A DNA stretch of 23,586 nt, taken from IMG/VR virus record IMGVR_UViG_3300030116_000263, positions 1 through 23,586 of that record; one strand, 5' to 3'. The notes beneath the pieces are model-generated. The model did not search any database, had not been told where the DNA came from, and saw only the letters and a program-made list of their open reading frames with translations. This DNA comes from a virus. Position 1 is the first letter of the stretch; every line of letters begins with the position of its first letter. Positions 1-7,286 of this stretch are shown here, in pieces. Both the position numbers and the translations under genes were made by a program.

Positions 1-69
1 GACTCACAAACTCCAAATTATTCTATAATTAGTACAACACAAAACCCAAATTGGGAAGAGGTAGCTTAA
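1..69 (+). CDS. C-terminal tip of an upstream phage structural protein (partial)
   Basis: Frame 1 is open from the first base of the window to a TAA at 67-69 and encodes 22 residues ending in NPNWEEVA. C-termini with this PNYS...QNPNW..V flavour are common on phage neck/tail proteins in marine viromes, so a tail or neck structural role is likely, but too little is visible to name the protein. The next gene starts two bases after this stop. The AAGAGG at 56-61 inside this coding end is the apparent ribosome binding site for it. Confidence 0.55.
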   Translation, partial: DSQTPNYSIISTTQNPNWEEVA

Positions 70-70
70 T

Positions 71-1645
71 ATGGCAACATATGTAAATAACTTACGATTA
101 AAAGAAATAGCAACTGGTGATGAGTCAGGTACTTGGGGGACAAGTACAAATACCAATTTAGAGCTTATTGGAGAGGCTCTAGGAATAGGTACTGAAGCTA
201 TTACGACTAATGCTGACACTCATACAACTACTGTTGCAGACGGAAGCTCTGATGCAGGTAGAGCTATATATTTAAAGTACACAGGTGCTTTAGATTCTGA
301 TTGCACAATAACTATTGGTCCAAACACCATGAAAAGAGTGCATATTATAGAAAATGCTACTACAGATTCAGGCAGTAGTGGACCTTACAATATTATTATT
401 TCTCAAGGTTCAGGCTCAAATGTAACGATAGCAAATGGAAAAGTAGCGGTAGTTCAGTTAGATGGAGCAGGTTCAGGAGCAGCCGTATTAGATGCTTTTA
501 CAGATTTACAAGTTACAGATACTTTATCTGTAAATGGTACAACCCTAACAATAGGAGACGCTACTGCTGAAGATACAAAGTTAGTTTTTGATGGTAATGC
601 TCAGGATTACTATATAGGACTAGATGATAGTGCTGATGACTTGGTTATAGGTCTTGGTTCAGCCGTAGGTACAACTCCTGCTATTGAAATAGATGAAAAC
701 CAAGATATTAAGTTTGCTCAATCTATTGGTGTAGGACAAGCAGCATCTTCAACTACAGGCGATATTGTTGCACAAACTATGGCTTTAAAAGGTACAACTC
801 CTACTTTAACAATAGGAGATGCAGGAGCAGAAGATACTAAGATTGTATTTGATGGTAACGCTAAAGACTTTTATGTTGGTTTAGATGACAGTGCCGATAA
901 GTTATTAATTGGTGAGGGATCAACAGTAGGAACAAATAGTATTCTTACAATTACTGATGATACAGTTACTTTAGGTGATGGTGCAGCAGTTGATACAGCA
1001 TTAGTTTATGATGGTAATGCTAAAGATTTTTATATTGCACTAGATGATTCTGCTGATAAATTAGTCATTGGAGAAGGCTCTACTGTAGGCACAAATGGAA
1101 TACTTACAATAGATGATGACTCTGTAACTATTGGTGATGGTGCAGCAGTTGATACTAAGTTAGTATTTGATGGCAATGCTCAAGATTATTATGTGGGTTT
1201 AGATGACTCAGCAGATGATTTAGTTATTGGTTTAGGATCAACAGTTGGTACAACACCAGCAGTTTCTATTGATGAAAACCAAAAGGCTACCTTTCCAAAA
1301 GCAGTTACAGCATCTACTTCAGCTAATATTACACAGGTTGCACTAACCTCAAGCTCCAATGCAGTTGCTTGGGATGCAGCAGCAGCAGCTAATGCTTTTC
1401 ATTTAACAACAGAAAATACAACTTTCTCAGCACCTAGTAATGCAGTAGAGGGTGCAATTATTTCTGTAGAGATAGCACAGGGCGGTACAGCAAGAACGAT
1501 TGCTTGGAATACTGTATTTGAGTTTGCTTCTTCAACAGCACCTACAATTACAGCTACAGCTAGTAAGACAGATATACTAGCATTTAGATATAATGGCTCA
1601 GTCTGGCAAGAAATTGGAAGAGTACAGAACTTAGCACAAACCTAA
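71..1645 (+). CDS. Tail fibre-like protein with four ~50-residue repeats
   Basis: A 524-residue protein rich in Gly, Ala, Thr and Asp, with the beta-rich character of phage fibres. The N-terminal ~150 residues look like a unique attachment region (MATYVNNLRLKEI...GTWGTSTNTNLE), a start common in phage tail fibres. Four tandem or near-tandem repeats follow, at about residues 158-208, 245-295, 298-348 and 351-404. Each has the core TIGD...DTKLVFDGNA-D-Y-GLDDSAD-L-IG-GS-VGT. A C-terminal domain (about 415-524) closes the protein. The start is supported by AAGAGG 9 bases upstream and by tight spacing to the previous stop. It is the first of several consecutive fibre genes, which points to a receptor-binding or spike role at the virion surface. 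It could instead be a structural spacer between tail and adhesin. No enzymatic motif is visible. Confidence 0.7.
   Translation: MATYVNNLRLKEIATGDESGTWGTSTNTNLELIGEALGIGTEAITTNADTHTTTVADGSSDAGRAIYLKYTGALDSDCTITIGPNTMKRVHIIENATTDSGSSGPYNIIISQGSGSNVTIANGKVAVVQLDGAGSGAAVLDAFTDLQVTDTLSVNGTTLTIGDATAEDTKLVFDGNAQDYYIGLDDSADDLVIGLGSAVGTTPAIEIDENQDIKFAQSIGVGQAASSTTGDIVAQTMALKGTTPTLTIGDAGAEDTKIVFDGNAKDFYVGLDDSADKLLIGEGSTVGTNSILTITDDTVTLGDGAAVDTALVYDGNAKDFYIALDDSADKLVIGEGSTVGTNGILTIDDDSVTIGDGAAVDTKLVFDGNAQDYYVGLDDSADDLVIGLGSTVGTTPAVSIDENQKATFPKAVTASTSANITQVALTSSSNAVAWDAAAAANAFHLTTENTTFSAPSNAVEGAIISVEIAQGGTARTIAWNTVFEFASSTAPTITATASKTDILAFRYNGSVWQEIGRVQNLAQT
542..1282 (+). repeat. Four in-frame coding repeats of the fibre gene
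   Basis: Repeat copies fall at about 542-694, 803-955, 962-1114 and 1121-1282. Copies 2-4 have a regular 159-base (53-codon) period; copy 1 is separated from copy 2 by an extra ~100-base linker encoding IGVGQAASS... The protein cores are well conserved (VFDGNA, GLDDSAD), while the DNA has diverged mostly at third positions, so these are old repeats and not a recent assembly or polymerase duplication. Copies 1 and 4 are most alike (DDLVIGLGS-VGTTPA), as are copies 2 and 3 (KLLIGEGS/KLVIGEGSTVGTN). Confidence 0.8.
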
Positions 1646-1646
1646 T

Positions 1647-3074
1647 ATGGAAACCTTACAACGAACAGCTAATCGTGGAAGTATATCAACTGGTTTTGAT
1701 ATTGATAATTCTTTAAAACTAGAAGCTGATAATTCAGAATATTTGCATTTTACACCCTCTAGTCAAACTGATTATGAAAGATTGGCTTTTAGCATTTGGG
1801 TTAAAAGAACTGAAATAAGAACAACTCAAACTATAGCTGAATTTGGTAATGGTACAGCAAATACCACACAATTAAGAATAGGCTTTGATAGTAGCGATAG
1901 ATTGTTTGTTTATGGAAACTCTATAGTCTGGAGAGAAAGTACACAAATTTTTGCAGATACAAATGCTTGGTATCATTTATTTTTTTTATTTGATACTACA
2001 CAAGGAACTTCAAATGACAGAATAAGAATATGGGTTAATGGCAATATGATTGCACATACTGATTTTAATACTGTTAATAATCCGGGTTCAGGCACAGCTA
2101 TGGGATTTAATAAAACTAATCAACAATCTCTTGGTGCACAACGAGAAGATGGACCAAAAAATTATCTTAATGGTTATATAGCTCAAGCATGGGCATCAGG
2201 TGGAACACCACCAGTTGTAACAGACTTTGGTGAAGTTGATAGTGATACTGGTATTTGGAAGCCGATTGATATAACTGGAGTGTCTGTTCCTGATGGTAAT
2301 GGTTTCTTTTTAGATTTTAGTGACTCATCAGATTTAGGTAATGATTCAAGTAGTAATAATAATGATTTTACTTTAGTTAATTTATCATCCGCAGACCAAG
2401 CAACTGATGTTCCAACTAATAACTTTAATGTATTTACAATGCTTCATGCATATGGAAGTAGTTACGCCGCTACAATAACAGAAGGCGGTACTAAAGTTGC
2501 TTTCACTCCTGCTAATTGGGCGGGAGCAAAAGGAAGTTTTGGATTAATTAATGGTAAATGGTATTGGGAATTTACTTTAATGGGTAATTTATCAAATGGT
2601 ACATTTGGCATACAAACTACTAATACCTTGGCAACCATTTACAATCATCATGCTATACAAAATAACAATACAATTTTTATTGGATATCCGGGGTTAAATT
2701 ATTATTATTGGACTGGTGGCTCACAAACAAGTGATGAAAGTACTGGCTGGGCTAGTTCTACTCCGGGTGCAGGTGATGTATTTGGTTTTGCTTTAGATTT
2801 AGATAATTCAACTAAGAGGTTTTTTCTTTATAGGAACGGAACATTATTAAATGGTGCAAGTGGTACTAATTTACCCACACCCTTTCAAAATGAATATGTA
2901 AGCCCATTTGTGGGTGGATATCAAGCAGACGGACAAAGATGGAACTTTGGTGGTTATACCAGTGCAACTATTTCTAGTGCAGCAAATGATGCTAATGGCT
3001 ATGGAGTTTTTGAATATGCACCCCCTACAGGCTTTTATGCCTTATGCACTAAAAATTTAGCGGAGTACGGATAA
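1647..3074 (+). CDS. LamG plus SPRY-like domain tail fibre/adhesin
   Basis: A 475-residue protein with two visible lectin-like sandwich regions. Residues ~20-185 have the pattern of a LamG/concanavalin-type jelly roll: a hydrophobic N-terminal strand (LKLEADNSEYLHF), then FSIWVKR, AWYHLFFLFD and IRIWVNG (the usual 'W..Y..G' turn) and LNGYIAQAW. Residues ~300-440 resemble a SPRY/B30.2 fold: KWYWEFTL near the start, DVFGFALDLDN and RFFLYRNGTLLNGA in the middle, YVSPFVGGY at the end. The last residues (PPTGFYALCTKNL) are a terminal signature often seen on marine phage fibres. Its start is one base after the previous gene's stop and it overlaps the next by one base, so it is probably co-translated with the flanking fibre genes. 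A carbohydrate- or receptor-binding role is inferred from the fold. Confidence 0.7.
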   Translation: METLQRTANRGSISTGFDIDNSLKLEADNSEYLHFTPSSQTDYERLAFSIWVKRTEIRTTQTIAEFGNGTANTTQLRIGFDSSDRLFVYGNSIVWRESTQIFADTNAWYHLFFLFDTTQGTSNDRIRIWVNGNMIAHTDFNTVNNPGSGTAMGFNKTNQQSLGAQREDGPKNYLNGYIAQAWASGGTPPVVTDFGEVDSDTGIWKPIDITGVSVPDGNGFFLDFSDSSDLGNDSSSNNNDFTLVNLSSADQATDVPTNNFNVFTMLHAYGSSYAATITEGGTKVAFTPANWAGAKGSFGLINGKWYWEFTLMGNLSNGTFGIQTTNTLATIYNHHAIQNNNTIFIGYPGLNYYYWTGGSQTSDESTGWASSTPGAGDVFGFALDLDNSTKRFFLYRNGTLLNGASGTNLPTPFQNEYVSPFVGGYQADGQRWNFGGYTSATISSAANDANGYGVFEYAPPTGFYALCTKNLAEYG

Positions 3075-4132
3075 TGGCTTATACAACAATAGACGACCCT
3101 TCAGAACACTTTCAAACATTAGTATGGACTGGTGATTCCTCACAAGATACAGCACATAGTTTTACTGGTAATTCTAATTTACAACCTGATTTATTTATTA
3201 ATAAATCATTAGATGTTGACTATGGTTGGAACACAATGGACACCTCAAGAGGTATCGGTAATTCAGGTAAGGTAGTAAGAACTAATTTAGGTAATGCTGA
3301 ATTTGATATAAATGATTATTTTGAAACAGCAACTAGCAATGGTTTTACTGTTGGAACAGGTGATGCTTCATTTAATACAAATACTTATAAGTATCTTTTA
3401 TTAGCATGGAAAGGTGCTGGTGGTTCCACAAGTTCTAATACAGATGGCAACTCAACAACAACAGTACAAGCAAACACAACAGCAGGATTTAGTATTGTGC
3501 TTGGTAGTTTTACTGGTAGCACACAAACTTATGGTCATGGATTAGGTGTAGCACCTGATGTTGTTTTTTGGAAAAACAGGTCAAACACAAATAGTTGGTT
3601 ATGGTTTACTACAGCGTTTGATGGTACACACGATTTCGGAATTTTAAATCAAGGTAATGCTTTTAGTGCTACAAGTTATGATGTGCCAACATCTTCAGTA
3701 TTTTATGGTAATGATGATGCTAGTACCAATTTTGTAGCATATTGCTTTAAATCTATACAAGGGTTTAGTCAATTTGGTGGATATGCAGGTTCAGGTGCAG
3801 GTGGTACTAATGGTACTTTTGTGCATACTGGTTTTAGACCTGCTTTCGTAATGATTAAAAGTGTCTCTACTGCTACTAACTGGCAAGTTTACAATAATCT
3901 AAGACCTGCTTATAACAACATAAATAAGAAAATGGGGTTTAATAAAGAAAATATAGAAAATGGTTCTGATTTTGGTAATACAAGTCAAAACAATATAGAT
4001 TTTTTATCTAATGGTTTTAGATGTACGACAGGTAATACCGATACCAACTCAGGTGGAGAAACTTATATTTATTGGGCAATAGCGGAGCATCCATTTGTAA
4101 CATCAGGTGGCATACCAACAGTTGCTAGGTAA
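3074..4132 (+). CDS. Marine phage tail fibre protein (DUF7483-like)
   Basis: A 352-residue protein with two similar halves that look like beta-rich domains. It begins MAYTTIDDPSEHFQTLVWTG, a start shared by many cyanophage and marine phage fibre proteins. Residues ~150-260 contain GVAPDVVFWKNR...WLWFTTAFDG followed by FVAYCFKSIQGFSQFGGYAGSG. Residues ~265-345 repeat the theme (GFRPAFVMIKSVSTATNWQVYNN ... YIYWAIAEHPFV). I recognise this as the family annotated DUF7483 or 'tail fiber protein' in marine viromes; its biochemical role is unknown. ATG at 3074 overlaps the upstream TAA by one base, and a GGAG about ten bases upstream may act as the ribosome binding site. Position among fibre genes supports a distal tail location. 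Confidence 0.65.
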   Translation: MAYTTIDDPSEHFQTLVWTGDSSQDTAHSFTGNSNLQPDLFINKSLDVDYGWNTMDTSRGIGNSGKVVRTNLGNAEFDINDYFETATSNGFTVGTGDASFNTNTYKYLLLAWKGAGGSTSSNTDGNSTTTVQANTTAGFSIVLGSFTGSTQTYGHGLGVAPDVVFWKNRSNTNSWLWFTTAFDGTHDFGILNQGNAFSATSYDVPTSSVFYGNDDASTNFVAYCFKSIQGFSQFGGYAGSGAGGTNGTFVHTGFRPAFVMIKSVSTATNWQVYNNLRPAYNNINKKMGFNKENIENGSDFGNTSQNNIDFLSNGFRCTTGNTDTNSGGETYIYWAIAEHPFVTSGGIPTVAR

Positions 4133-4160
4133 AAAAAAATTATTGAGGTAGAATAAAATT

Positions 4161-4730
4161 ATGTGGGCATTAGTAGAATCAGGCAGTATAACTGCTACTT
4201 ATAATCAACCAAAAGCTATAAATATAGGTGATGTTCAATACCCTAGAAATATATTTGAAGCATGGTCAAGTTCTGAATTAGAAGCTATAGGTATTTACGA
4301 GGTAGCTTATGATAGAACAAATTTTAAAGATGAAGAATATTACTACAACACAAAAGAAACTTTAAGTTTTGCTAGTAATACAGTTACTGCATCTTGGGGT
4401 ACGGCTACAGCAAAATCATTAGATGATAGCGGTTCAGGTGAAAATTTAGTTAAAGGTTTAAAAACTTTACATAAAGAAAGTGTTGATCAAAGAGCTTATT
4501 CATTATTAGCATCTAGTGATTGGATGGTAGTTAGAAAAGAGGAAGCAGGTACAGCTATACCTTCAGATTGGTCAACTTATAGGGCAGGAGTTAGAACTGC
4601 TGCTGCTGATATGAAAACAAAAATAGATGCAGTAAGCGATGTAGATGCACTAGCAGCATTGTATGTATATAACGATGCTAACCCACCAGTTAGACCACTA
4701 GGCGAGTTTCCAACCCCACCAAGTTCATAG
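4161..4730 (+). CDS. Small phage tail protein of unknown function
   Basis: A 189-residue protein. The N-terminus (MWALVESGSITATYNQPKAINIGDVQYPRNIF) and the mostly helical C-terminal half (LKTLHKESVDQRAYSLLASSDWMVVRKEE... WSTYRAGVRTAAADMKTKI) resemble small proteins often encoded just after fibre genes in marine phages. In other phages, genes at this place and with a helical C-terminus often act as tail-fibre assembly chaperones, and that is the best guess here. It could also be a minor tail tip component. It lies 28 bases after the preceding stop, one of the few real gaps in the window, and is preceded by GAGG at 4145-4148, a rather long 12 bases from the ATG. Confidence 0.5.
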   Translation: MWALVESGSITATYNQPKAINIGDVQYPRNIFEAWSSSELEAIGIYEVAYDRTNFKDEEYYYNTKETLSFASNTVTASWGTATAKSLDDSGSGENLVKGLKTLHKESVDQRAYSLLASSDWMVVRKEEAGTAIPSDWSTYRAGVRTAAADMKTKIDAVSDVDALAALYVYNDANPPVRPLGEFPTPPSS

Positions 4731-4739
4731 GAGAAAATT

Positions 4740-4895
4740 ATGATAGAAGTATTAATGTGGATATGCGTAATCGTAGCAGTAGCTTCAGGAGTTGCAGCTA
4801 TTACACCAACACCTAAAGATGACCATTGGTTTAGGCATGTATATATGCTAGTTGACTGGTGTGCTCTTAACATTTGGAAAGCTAAAGACAAATGA
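4740..4895 (+). CDS. 51-residue membrane-anchored small protein
   Basis: This ORF encodes MIEVLMWICVIVAVASGVAA followed by a short soluble tail (ITPTPKDDHWFRH...) and a second weakly hydrophobic patch (YMLVDWCALNIW). The first 20 residues form one clear membrane span. It has a strong AGGAG (4729-4733) six bases before its ATG and overlaps the next gene by ATGA, so it is very likely translated. I do not recognise the family. It may be a small inner-membrane accessory or a lysis-associated peptide. Confidence 0.6.
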   Translation: MIEVLMWICVIVAVASGVAAITPTPKDDHWFRHVYMLVDWCALNIWKAKDK

Positions 4896-5050
4896 GTTGG
4901 TGGAAAAAACTTGTTGATACAGTTACTGGCACTGAACGCAAACAGGTTCGTGCCAGAAACAAAAAAGGTAGATATGTAGCAGATGATAAATCTACACCAA
5001 ATGTTAATGAGGCTTACAAAACAGTAAGAGTTAAAAAGAAAAAGAAATGA
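4892..5050 (+). CDS. 52-residue basic protein of unknown function
   Basis: The ATG overlaps the preceding TGA (ATGA) and the stop overlaps the following ATG the same way, so it sits in a tightly coupled chain. The product starts MSWWKKLVDTVTGTERKQVR and ends in RVKKKKK, strongly basic overall, with no cysteines and no membrane span. Nothing identifies a family. The basic tail suggests nucleic-acid or acidic-surface binding, as in the two larger basic proteins nearby; this is inference only. Confidence 0.55.
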   Translation: MSWWKKLVDTVTGTERKQVRARNKKGRYVADDKSTPNVNEAYKTVRVKKKKK

Positions 5051-5226
5051 CATCAGCTATCGAGAAGGTAGCAGCACATGAAAAAGAATGTGCAATACGC
5101 TACGAAAACATAGAGAAAAGACTAGATCAAGGACAAGCTAGATTTGCTAGACTAGAAAATATGATATGGGGTCTTTATGTATTAATGATAACTTCTAGCA
5201 TAGGATTACTAAGTCAATTATTATGA
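5047..5226 (+). CDS. 59-residue coiled-coil plus C-terminal membrane segment protein
   Basis: The product is MTSAIEKVAAHEKECAIRYE followed by a charged heptad-like helix (NIEKRLDQGQARFARLEN) and a single C-terminal membrane span (MIWGLYVLMITSSIGLLSQLL). A soluble helix plus terminal anchor is the architecture of XhlA-like small phage proteins associated with holins, so a lysis-accessory role is plausible; sequence alone does not prove it. Start and stop overlap both neighbours by ATGA-type junctions. The true holin and lysozyme lie about 2 kb downstream. Confidence 0.6.
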   Translation: MTSAIEKVAAHEKECAIRYENIEKRLDQGQARFARLENMIWGLYVLMITSSIGLLSQLL

Positions 5227-5507
5227 GCAGAGCACAGAAACTAAATAAAGTAATAAAAGGTTTAAAAAAAGCAAGTAAGACACATGCAGGTCAAGCCAAA
5301 ATTTTAGAGTCTATCAGCATGAAAAAAGGTGGAAAGACAAAAAGTAAAGTGAATGAAGCTGGTAATTATACTAAACCTTCTATGCGTAAAAGATTATTTA
5401 ATAAAATTAAAGCTGGAGGAAAAGGTGGCAGACCCGGTCAATGGTCTGCTCGTAAAGCTCAAATGTTAGCAAAACAATATAAAGCAAAAGGTGGCGGGTA
5501 TAAATAG
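5223..5507 (+). CDS. Lysine-rich basic protein, conserved marine phage family
   Basis: A 94-residue, extremely basic protein. The first 45 residues are a lysine-rich helix. Residues ~48-94 hold the motif NYTKPSMRKRLFNKIKAGG followed by RPGQWSARKAQMLAK and a GGGYK tail. I recognise this C-terminal motif as widespread in small proteins of marine phages and some other viruses, where its function is unknown. The charge suggests nucleic-acid binding, for example in genome condensation or virion packing. It overlaps the preceding stop by ATGA and is followed by a GTG start that overlaps its own stop. A second basic protein lies two genes downstream. Confidence 0.65.
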   Translation: MSRAQKLNKVIKGLKKASKTHAGQAKILESISMKKGGKTKSKVNEAGNYTKPSMRKRLFNKIKAGGKGGRPGQWSARKAQMLAKQYKAKGGGYK

Positions 5508-6181
5508 TGTCTTATCTTATAGACAATATACCTCACTTTAAATGTTGGGTAAGAAAAGAATTTACTCACAATCACGAAAAATATCATGGTGAGTTTTTAC
5601 ATGCCTTAGCAATAGCAGTTAATACTATTCCTGATAGATCATTATCATTTCAAGTTGTTTTTACGGGTTGTGAAGCTGACCTTTACGAAGAAGAAATACC
5701 TAATGTTCATGGTGGTGCTATGTGGGCTAGGATGCCAATACAAGCACTTGTAGCAGATATAAGCATGGATCAGTTTCCTGAACCTATGGAAAATCATTTA
5801 GCCCAGCCTTGGGATTGTGAATCAAGACATCATGCAACAATGATATTAGATAGAACTAGTTCTAGTCCTTGGATAGCAAAAATAGATGGTGAGTTTTATA
5901 AGTCTAAGTATTTATTTACAGTAGATTATACAGATCATCCAATAGCAGATTGTCCAGCACAACATAAACAATCTCATGTAATGTATATAACTGAGGACTG
6001 TGAATGGAAAGGTAATGTAATAGCTTTACCAAATAATAGAGTAAGAGTTACAAACCCTGCTTTATGGGTTACAGGAGAGGGACCACCAGACTTTAAACCT
6101 TCGCAATACTTACATTCAGCGGAAGAACATGAAAGTTATATGGACCCTGAAATAACATTTAATAATTTATATGAAGAATAA
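5507..6181 (+). CDS. Conserved phage protein of unknown function, Cys/His-rich
   Basis: A 224-residue soluble protein that begins at GTG (5507-5509), the G of which is the last base of the previous TAG. It contains several conserved-looking polar motifs: HNHEKYHGEF (residues ~21-30), FTGCEAD (~52-58), WDCESRHHATMILDR (~102-116) and HVMYITEDCEWKGN (~157-170). The family is familiar from marine phage genomes but has no assigned function that I know of. The clusters of His, Cys, Asp and Glu could bind metal or form an active site, but no known catalytic signature is present. It lies between two genes for very basic proteins and just upstream of the nuclease gene. Confidence 0.7.
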   Translation: MSYLIDNIPHFKCWVRKEFTHNHEKYHGEFLHALAIAVNTIPDRSLSFQVVFTGCEADLYEEEIPNVHGGAMWARMPIQALVADISMDQFPEPMENHLAQPWDCESRHHATMILDRTSSSPWIAKIDGEFYKSKYLFTVDYTDHPIADCPAQHKQSHVMYITEDCEWKGNVIALPNNRVRVTNPALWVTGEGPPDFKPSQYLHSAEEHESYMDPEITFNNLYEE

Positions 6182-6423
6182 TGCCACTAAAAAAATCACA
6201 AAGAAGTCTGAAAAAATGGACAAAACAAAAGTGGACTACTCCTAGCGGAAAAAAATCATCTGAAACTGGAGAAGTTTACGCACCAAAAAAACAAATTCAA
6301 AAATTAAAATCTACTGCAAAGGGTAGGCGTAAACTAGCAGCAGCCAATAAAAAGAAACGAGCAGCCACAAGAGCAGGTAAACAACATGCTCGTCATGGTT
6401 TACACAAAGGCAAAAAAAGATAA
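6181..6423 (+). CDS. Basic DUF5872-like protein
   Basis: An 80-residue protein that is about 40 percent Lys plus Arg. The N-terminal half (SLKKWTKQKWTTPSGKKSSE ... GEVYAPKKQIQKLKS) resembles the DUF5872 pattern of a KW-x-KQ-x-W core followed by a YxPKK segment, known from phages and giant viruses. The second half is a lysine/arginine/alanine-rich tail ending HARHGLHKGKKR. No function is established for the family. A DNA- or RNA-binding or virion-packing role is inferred from charge. It starts at the last base of the preceding TAA and overlaps the next gene in the same manner (TAATG). Confidence 0.65.
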   Translation: MPLKKSQRSLKKWTKQKWTTPSGKKSSETGEVYAPKKQIQKLKSTAKGRRKLAAANKKKRAATRAGKQHARHGLHKGKKR

Positions 6424-6848
6424 TGTATGAATATGGTTGCACAGTTACTAGGGTTGTTGATGGCGACACTATTGATGTCATTCTTGATCTTGGTTTTTCT
6501 GTTCTTCACAAGTGTCGTGTTCGTCTTTATGGTATTGACACACCAGAATCAAGAACAAGAAATAAAGATGAAAAAGCTAGAGGTAAACTAGCTGCAAAGT
6601 TTTTAGAAGATTCTATTAATAACGGAAAGCAAGTAATATTAAGATCAAAATTAAAAGACTCTAAAGGCAAGTATGGTCGTGTTTTAGGGGAAATAATAGT
6701 TGATGACATAAATATTAACGAGTTAATGGTTAAAAGATACTTAGCAGTTAAGTATTATGGTCAAAGTAAACAAGACATAGAAGCAGAACATTTATTAAAT
6801 AGACAGAAATTAATTGATCTTAATTTGCATGTATTGATTGATGAATGA
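6423..6848 (+). CDS. Staphylococcal nuclease-fold (SNase/thermonuclease) protein
   Basis: A 141-residue protein made up almost entirely of one SNase (TNase) OB-fold domain, which in this family performs calcium-dependent phosphodiester hydrolysis of DNA or RNA. The key motifs are present: VVDGDT with Asp15, VRLYGIDTPES with Arg34, Asp39, Thr40 and Glu42, and KGKYGRVLGEI with Arg86. These correspond to the Asp21/Arg35/Asp40/Thr41/Glu43/Arg87 set of the S. aureus enzyme, so it is predicted to be active. No signal peptide is visible, so it would act in the cytoplasm or virion. It lies between basic accessory genes and the lysis module. Possible roles are host DNA breakdown for nucleotides or trimming during entry or packaging; I cannot choose between them. 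Confidence 0.85.
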   Translation: MYEYGCTVTRVVDGDTIDVILDLGFSVLHKCRVRLYGIDTPESRTRNKDEKARGKLAAKFLEDSINNGKQVILRSKLKDSKGKYGRVLGEIIVDDININELMVKRYLAVKYYGQSKQDIEAEHLLNRQKLIDLNLHVLIDE

Positions 6849-7191
6849 TTTTATACAAATTATTAATGAAGTCGGATTTCCTATTGCAACAGCATTAGGT
6901 CTTGGTTTTTTTATATGGAAACTAATTAATAGAATTATTGATGGAATGGAAACCAAGTTAGATACTTTAGATGATAAACAAGCAGAGTTAATAACCAATA
7001 TGGAAGAACGATTAGGAACAAAGTTAGACTCACAGCATGGTATTCTAGTAGCATTAATAGATAGAGTTCGTAGTTTAGACAACGAAATAATTCGTCAAGA
7101 TACGATGATTAAAACTATTTTAGGTGTGCCTAATTTAATAGACACAGATAAAATTGCTAAAGCAGAAAGAGATGATCAAAGAAAAGATTAA
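6841..7191 (+). CDS. Small membrane protein with coiled coil (YvrJ/holin-accessory-like)
   Basis: I chose ATG 6841, not the TTG one codon upstream. The product is 116 residues: a short N-terminus, one membrane span (about residues 8-28, NEVGFPIATALGLGFFIWKL), then a long charged helix (residues ~30-90, with MEERLGTKLDSQHGILVALIDRV...) and a polar tail. The GFPIA start of the span resembles the small YvrJ family of phage/Bacillus membrane peptides. The single anchor plus coiled coil and the position just before holin and lysozyme genes suggest a lysis-associated component. It overlaps the nuclease gene by 8 bases. Confidence 0.65.
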   Translation: MNDFIQIINEVGFPIATALGLGFFIWKLINRIIDGMETKLDTLDDKQAELITNMEERLGTKLDSQHGILVALIDRVRSLDNEIIRQDTMIKTILGVPNLIDTDKIAKAERDDQRKD

Positions 7192-7271
7192 TGACCAAAC
7201 ACAATAAAATGGTATTAGTTGCTTCAGTTATGGCTGTATTAATATTTTTAATTGGCAAGTTTATACTTTAG
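7191..7271 (+). CDS. 26-residue single-span membrane peptide
   Basis: This tiny ORF starts at an ATG overlapping the previous TAA by one base and encodes MTKHNKMVLVASVMAVLIFLIGKFIL, which is a short basic head followed by one membrane span filling the remainder. It ends 15 bases before the holin gene. The coupling and placement support translation, although an ORF this short could occur by chance. If real, it may be an antiholin, pinholin-like or regulatory membrane peptide of the lysis cassette; none of these is proven. Confidence 0.45.
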   Translation: MTKHNKMVLVASVMAVLIFLIGKFIL

Positions 7272-7276
7272 TTTAT

Positions 7277-7281
7277 AGGAG
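7277..7281 (+). promoter_or_regulatory. Ribosome binding site of the holin gene
   Basis: AGGAG lies five bases before the holin ATG at 7287. It is one of the strongest sites in the window and supports independent, efficient translation of the holin. Confidence 0.75.
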
Positions 7282-7286
7282 AATTT

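Noticed and set aside
4133-4160. Possible terminator after the DUF7483-like fibre gene
   Set aside because: There is an A-run but no inverted repeat before a T-run on the + strand, so no terminator hairpin is supported.
4577-5053. 158-residue open frame on the minus strand
   Set aside because: It is antisense to a tail gene and two coupled small genes with good ribosome sites, and its Ser/Ile/Phe-rich product looks like a complement of A-rich coding DNA.
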